Source: Dyella_A sp049445995
Lineage (GTDB): Bacteria; Pseudomonadota; Gammaproteobacteria; Xanthomonadales; Rhodanobacteraceae
Reading direction: 5' to 3'
Assembly (NCBI RefSeq): GCF_049445995.1
Contig: NZ_JBMSDZ010000011.1
Coordinates: forward strand, 62,001 to 126,000
DNA: 64,000 nt
The notes under the pieces were generated by a model that worked only from the letters and a program-made list of their open reading frames with translations, made no database searches and was not told where the DNA came from. Positions 60,186-64,000 of this stretch are shown piece after piece (position 1 is the stretch's first letter; each line of letters opens with the position of its first letter). Made by a program: the position numbers and the translations under genes.

Positions 60186-60235
60186 GGGTCTTCGTGAAAT
60201 CGTGTGGGTAGATTCACTCGATTTCACGAAGACCC
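60186..60235. repeat. Perfect 17-bp inverted repeat after the typA terminator
   Basis: GGGTCTTCGTGAAATCG (60186-60202) and its exact reverse complement (60219-60235) flank 16 bases. There is no T-tract on the minus strand, so it is not an obvious terminator for the converging methyltransferase gene. Confidence 0.85.
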
Positions 60236-60296
60236 TATCTTCTTTCCGGATTGGATCTGCCGACGCAACAGGACGCGTCGAATGCAGCCCCCCAAC

Positions 60297-60917
60297 TCAC
60301 ACTGCTACCACCTGCGCCCGCTCCAACGCCGCCACCCGCCGCTCCAGCCTTGGCCCCAGATAGCAATGCGATCCGCACGGCAACAGCCCGGCCTGCTGGA
60401 ACTCGCGCAGGTACCAGTGCGGGGTACGGGCGACGAAGCCGGTGAGGTCGCCGGCGGGATCGTCGGCGCGGGTGAACACTTCGAGGAAGGCGATGCCTTC
60501 GAGCATGTCGACGATGCCGCCGAGGCCGGCGCGGATTTCGGCGGGCTTGAGGTAGTGCAGCACGTCGGTGCAGACGATGAGGTCGAAGCGGGTGTCGAAG
60601 CGCAGGTATTCGAGCTGGCCGAAGGCGGCCAGGCCGATGTTGCGGCTGCGGCCGTAGCGGTTCACGACGTATTCGCTGGCATCCAGGCCGCGGTAGTCGA
60701 TGCCCGGGCGCAGTGCCTTGAGTGGCGCGCGCCACGGCGCCTCGCCGCAGCCCACGTCGAGCACGCTGCGGATGGGGCGTCCCAAGTAGTACTCGGCCTG
60801 CGCCACGGCCAGCGCCACCTTGCGGCGCAGCTCGGCGGGCGAGGCGACGGTGTGGTCCGGGTGGCGGTACCACTTGTCGAAATAGGCGCGGTCGTAGGTC
60901 TTGGGCACGGCGGGCAT
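60297..60917 (-). CDS. Class I SAM-dependent methyltransferase
   Basis: A 206-residue Rossmann-fold methyltransferase. Motif I is SVLDVGCGEAPW (about residues 47-58), the acidic loop is DYRGLDASEYVV, motif IV is DLIVCTDVLHYL and a later segment is LEGIAFLEVFTRADDP. The N-terminal YDRAYFDKWYRHPDHTV resembles small UbiE/COQ5-like methyltransferases of unknown substrate. Start ATG 60917 (MPAVPKTYDRAY). Convergent with typA. Confidence 0.88.
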   Translation of the reverse strand: MPAVPKTYDRAYFDKWYRHPDHTVASPAELRRKVALAVAQAEYYLGRPIRSVLDVGCGEAPWRAPLKALRPGIDYRGLDASEYVVNRYGRSRNIGLAAFGQLEYLRFDTRFDLIVCTDVLHYLKPAEIRAGLGGIVDMLEGIAFLEVFTRADDPAGDLTGFVARTPHWYLREFQQAGLLPCGSHCYLGPRLERRVAALERAQVVAV

Positions 60918-61020
60918 CCAGGCGGTCAGCGCGCATGGTAACCGCCGTCGCCGCGGCATCACTCCGCTCCCACGCAGCCGGGTGCAGCATGCAGACCCCA
61001 CCCACCGAGGAGTACGCCCC

Positions 61021-61308
61021 ATGCCCATGGTCCGCATGCGTCTGATCGGCAGCCGCGACGACGCCGACACCGTGATCAACGCCCTGCACGGCATCGACGG
61101 CATCGAGCACGTGGAAGAAGTGGACGATCTTGCCCCCACGATGCGCGACGACTCCAGCTCCAGCGAGCTGGTGGACGACAGCGAGGGCCACGTCTACTGC
61201 GTGGAAGTGCGCGCGCCGAATGCCAACCGCGTGGACGCGGTGCAGGGCGTGGCCGAATTCATCGGACGCGAGCGCGGCATGGTGGTGGAGTTCGTCGACG
61301 AGTTCTGA
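61021..61308 (+). CDS. Small acidic conserved-type protein, unknown function
   Basis: 95 residues, strongly acidic. It runs RMRLIGSRDDADTVINALHG, IDGIEHVEEVDDLAPTMRDD, then a Ser/Asp-rich linker, then GHVYCVEVRAPNANRVDAVQ and FIGRERGMVVEFVDEF. The beta-alpha-beta pattern resembles a ferredoxin-like/ACT-type fold, but no family is recognised. ATG 61021 has GAGGAG 8 bases upstream; an in-frame ATG at 61027 is an alternative. It stands alone between the methyltransferase and the DUF1800 gene. Confidence 0.75.
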   Translation: MPMVRMRLIGSRDDADTVINALHGIDGIEHVEEVDDLAPTMRDDSSSSELVDDSEGHVYCVEVRAPNANRVDAVQGVAEFIGRERGMVVEFVDEF

Positions 61309-61344
61309 GCGGGTGGCGCCGGCGGTTTGGGTGGGCTTGCGCGG

Positions 61345-61378
61345 CGAGCGTCGCGGCTGAAGCCGCTCCCACAGGGGG
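61345..61378. repeat. GTCGCGGCTGAAGCCGCTCC repeat, second copy
   Basis: Same CGGCTGAAGCCG-core element as at 15303-15340, here in the 220-base gap before the DUF1800 gene. Confidence 0.75.
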
Positions 61379-61529
61379 CGGGCGGGGCCCGGGAAGGGAT
61401 GGGAAGCGCCTTTCGGCAGCGCAGGCTTTTGCGAAGGCTGAATGCCGCGGTGCGCCGTCCTTTCGTGCGTACACCGCCGCGCGTCAGCCGCGTTGACCTG
61501 CGCATCGCCCCTTGCACGGATGGCTTCGC

Positions 61530-63089
61530 ATGCGTCACACCCTCGCCGCCCTCTCCCTCGGTTTGCTGCTCGCCGTGACTGGCGCTGCGCCGGCACTCGC
61601 CGATACCACCAACGTCACGCTCTTCCATGACGACATCGCCTGGCTGCGCCGGGCCAGCTTCGGCGTGGACAGCGCGACGCTTGCGCGCTATCGGCAGCTT
61701 GGCCGCGAAGGCTGGCTCGATGAGGCACTCGCCGATCGCGACGACACCCTGCCGCCGCCCATCCAGCAGTTGCTGGACAGCTACGACGCGATCAACACGC
61801 CGCCGCTGGAGCTGTTGAAGCGCTACCGCGACGCGCTCAAGCAGGTAAAGACGATGCCCAACGGCGACGCCAAGATGGCGGCCAGGAAGGCCGCGCAGAA
61901 GGATGGCCGCCAGCGGCTGCGCGAGGCCCAGCAGGCCGAGCTGCTACACGCCATCTACGGCAGCAATCCGCTGAAAGAGCAGATGGTGTGGTTCTGGTTG
62001 AACCACTTCAGCGTGTACGGCGCCAAGGGGCCGGTGAAGCTGCTGGCGGCGGACTACGAGGAGCACGTGATCCGCCCGCACGCGCTGGGCAAGTTCCGCG
62101 ACCTGGTGATGGCCACGCTGGAAAGCCCGGCGATGCTGGTGTACCTGGACAGCGCGCAGAACGCCAAGGGCAAGGTCAACGAGAACTACGCGCGCGAACT
62201 GATGGAGCTGCACACGCTGGGCGTGGGTAGCGGCTACACCCAGCAGGACGTGCAGCAGCTGGCGCTGATCCTCACCGGCGTGGGCGTGGCGCGTCCGCGC
62301 CAGATGGAACGCGGACGGCGTTTCGCTCGCTTCGGCGGCGCGCGGCCGGGCGTGGTGCAGCGCGGCCTGTTCGAGTTCGACCCGGCCCGCCACGACGACA
62401 GCGACAAGACCTTCCTCGGCCATCGCATCCGCGGCGGCGGCTTTGAGGAAGTGGAGCAGGCGGTGGACCTGATCGTCAGCCAGCCGGCCTGCGCGCGCTT
62501 CGTGTCGCGCCAGCTGGCGCAGTACTTCGTGGCCGACGATCCACCGCCCGCGCTGGTGGACGCGATGGCGCACACCTTCCAGCGCACCGACGGCGACATC
62601 GCCGCCGTGCTGCGCACGCTGTTCACCTCGAAGGAACTCACCGCGACCGCCGGCGGCAAGTTCAAGGACCCGATGCAGTTCCTCGTCTCGGCGATGCGCG
62701 TGAGCCTGGACGGCCGCCCGATCGGCAACGCGCAGCCACTGGTCGGCGCGCTGCAGCAGATGGGCGAGCCGCTGTACGGCCGCATCACGCCCGACGGCTG
62801 GCCGCTGGACAGCGCGAGTTGGTCCGGCTCGGGACAGATGGCCAAACGCTTCGACATCGCCGGCATGATCGGCAGCGGCCGCGGCCGGCTGTTCGCGCCC
62901 GATGACGACGGCAGCGGCCCGATGCCAATGCGCACGCGCCCCACCCCGCCAGCGCTGAACGGCCCGCTCTACGAGGAAACCATCGCGCCCTGGCTGTCAC
63001 CCGCCACGCAGGCCGCGCTGGCCAAGGCCGCCTCGCCGCAGGAGTGGAACACCTTCCTGCTGTCCTCGCCCGACTTCAATTACCGCTGA
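61530..63089 (+). CDS. DUF1800-family exported protein
   Basis: A 519-residue protein with a Sec signal peptide (LAALSLGLLLAVTGAAPALA). DUF1800 hallmarks: WLRRASFGVDSATLARYRQL, KEQMVWFWLNHFSVYG, VNENYARELMELHTLGVGSG with YTQQDVQQLALILTG, and FLGHRIRGGGFEEVEQAVDL. Function is unknown. In many bacteria these genes are paired with a DUF1501 gene, as here, 17 bases downstream. ATG 61530 is preferred over the in-frame TTG at 61512. Confidence 0.92.
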   Translation: MRHTLAALSLGLLLAVTGAAPALADTTNVTLFHDDIAWLRRASFGVDSATLARYRQLGREGWLDEALADRDDTLPPPIQQLLDSYDAINTPPLELLKRYRDALKQVKTMPNGDAKMAARKAAQKDGRQRLREAQQAELLHAIYGSNPLKEQMVWFWLNHFSVYGAKGPVKLLAADYEEHVIRPHALGKFRDLVMATLESPAMLVYLDSAQNAKGKVNENYARELMELHTLGVGSGYTQQDVQQLALILTGVGVARPRQMERGRRFARFGGARPGVVQRGLFEFDPARHDDSDKTFLGHRIRGGGFEEVEQAVDLIVSQPACARFVSRQLAQYFVADDPPPALVDAMAHTFQRTDGDIAAVLRTLFTSKELTATAGGKFKDPMQFLVSAMRVSLDGRPIGNAQPLVGALQQMGEPLYGRITPDGWPLDSASWSGSGQMAKRFDIAGMIGSGRGRLFAPDDDGSGPMPMRTRPTPPALNGPLYEETIAPWLSPATQAALAKAASPQEWNTFLLSSPDFNYR

Positions 63090-63106
63090 GAGAAGAGGCC
63101 CACTCC

Positions 63107-64000
63107 ATGGATCGTCGCCAGTTTCTCCGTGCCACCGCCGCTGCCGCGCTCGCCGCCCCGGCGCTGTCGTTTTCCAGCCGCCTGTTTGCCGCGCCCGCCA
63201 GCACGCCGCGTTTTCTGCTGGTGTTCCTGCGCGGCGGCTACGACTGCAACAACCTGCTGGTGCCCACCGGCAGCGACTTCTATTACGAATCCCGCCCCAC
63301 GTTGGCGATCGCCCGACCCGACGCCGGCAATCCGGACAGCGCCCTGCCGCTGGACAGCCACTGGAGCCTCAACCCGGTGCTGCGCGATTCCATCTACCCG
63401 CTGTGGCAGAAGAAGCAGGTGGCCTTCGTGCCGTTCGCCGGCACCGACGACCTCTCGCGCAGCCACTTCGAGACGCAGGACAACATCGAACGCGGCGAGC
63501 CGCTGGATCACACCGGCAACTACCGCTCCGGCTTCATGGCGCGGCTTGCCGGCCAGCTCAACGGCACGCCGGCGATCGCCTTCACCAGCAACCTGCCGCT
63601 GAGCTTCCAGGGCGCGGCGAAGGACATCCCCAACATCTCGCTCAAGGGCAACACCAAGGCGCACTTCAACGATCGCCAGGCGGACATCCTCGTCAGCATG
63701 TACCGCGGCACCCCGCTCGCTTCGGCTTCCGCCGACGGCCTGGCCCTGCGCAAGAACGTCAGCCAGGACCTGATGCAGGAGATGGCCGCCGCCAGCCGCG
63801 GCGCACCCAGCGCGCGCAACTTCGCCACCGAGACCCGGCGCATCGCCACGCTGATGCGCGAGCAGTACCGGCTGGGCTTCGTCGACGTCGGCGGCTGGGA
63901 CACCCACGTCAACCAGGGCAGCGTGACCGGCGGCCTGGCCAACAACCTGCGCAACCTGGGCGAAGGCCTCGCCGCCTACGCCGACGCGCTGGGCGACGAG
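63107..64000 (+). CDS. DUF1501-family protein with Tat signal (runs off the window)
   Basis: The first 298 codons of a DUF1501 protein. It starts with a twin-arginine signal (RRQFLRATAAAALAAPALSF). The alkaline-phosphatase-like fold segment RFLLVFLRGGYDCNNLLVPT follows, then HWSLNPVLRDSIYPLWQKKQ, LSRSHFETQDNIERG and GFVDVGGWDTHVNQG, which carries the conserved D-x-H metal-type residues. It forms an operon with the DUF1800 gene. Tat export suggests folding with a cofactor or metal before secretion. The 3' end is missing. Confidence 0.92.
   Translation, partial: MDRRQFLRATAAAALAAPALSFSSRLFAAPASTPRFLLVFLRGGYDCNNLLVPTGSDFYYESRPTLAIARPDAGNPDSALPLDSHWSLNPVLRDSIYPLWQKKQVAFVPFAGTDDLSRSHFETQDNIERGEPLDHTGNYRSGFMARLAGQLNGTPAIAFTSNLPLSFQGAAKDIPNISLKGNTKAHFNDRQADILVSMYRGTPLASASADGLALRKNVSQDLMQEMAAASRGAPSARNFATETRRIATLMREQYRLGFVDVGGWDTHVNQGSVTGGLANNLRNLGEGLAAYADALGDE

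Overview
The window is a GC-rich (roughly two thirds G+C) chromosomal segment that looks like a gammaproteobacterium of the Xanthomonadales, most likely Rhodanobacteraceae (Rhodanobacter/Dyella/Luteibacter-like). The best evidence is the arginine cluster. It has an N-acetylornithine carbamoyltransferase, an acetylcitrulline-type deacetylase and a fused acetylglutamate kinase/synthase, which is the arginine route known from Xanthomonadales. Intergenic regions are crowded with several families of short palindromic repeats, also typical of this group. No tRNA, rRNA or CRISPR array was seen.

Layout. 1-93: 3' end of a probable gamma-glutamyltransferase. 295-12341 (minus strand): an arginine/proline biosynthesis cluster argF'-(paiB remnant)-osmC-argG-argE'-argB-argC-argH-(cupin remnant)-proB-proB-proA. 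It carries two proB genes, two internally deleted passenger genes and a repeat inserted in frame in argE'. 12728-15297: glycine-zipper lipoprotein-like gene, cysS, sufE. 15402-17953: a tightly coupled arsenic operon arsR-arsC(fusion of two arsenate reductase families)-acr3-small ORF. 17985-18405: degenerate group II intron. 18639-21204: two nearly identical tandem ompA-like genes. 21338-31447: methylcitrate (propionate) genes prpB, prpC, acnD, prpF, prpD, interrupted by a porin-like gene, a TerC gene with a Mn2+ riboswitch, and a DUF559 nuclease gene flanked by inverted repeats.

31535-34575: symporter remnant, ahpC and ahpF. 34697-36589: propionyl/acetyl-CoA ligase (prpE). 36854-41685: MerR regulator, malate dehydrogenase, aminotransferase, cyclophilin. 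41805-43643: hydroxybutyrate oligomer hydrolase. 43734-45959: slipin/NfeD pair. 46084-50901: a response regulator and a large symporter-fused hybrid histidine kinase of the CrbR/CrbS type, flanking an isochorismatase-like hydrolase. 51758-56704: PHB depolymerase-like esterase, TonB receptor and GntP permease. 57053-64000: secreted lipase, four 90-bp tandem repeats, typA, a methyltransferase, a small conserved ORF, and a DUF1800/DUF1501 pair that runs off the end.

Metabolic theme (inference). Propionate, acetate and hydroxybutyrate use recur: prpBCDF/acnD, prpE, the CrbSR-like pair, oligomer hydrolase, depolymerase and a hydroxybutyrate-type permease. The most novel signal is the repeat biology. 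A DUF559 nuclease gene sits between ~40-bp inverted repeats, and a nuclease-less inverted pair of the same repeat is inserted in frame inside argE'. They look like autonomous and non-autonomous forms of one mobile element.
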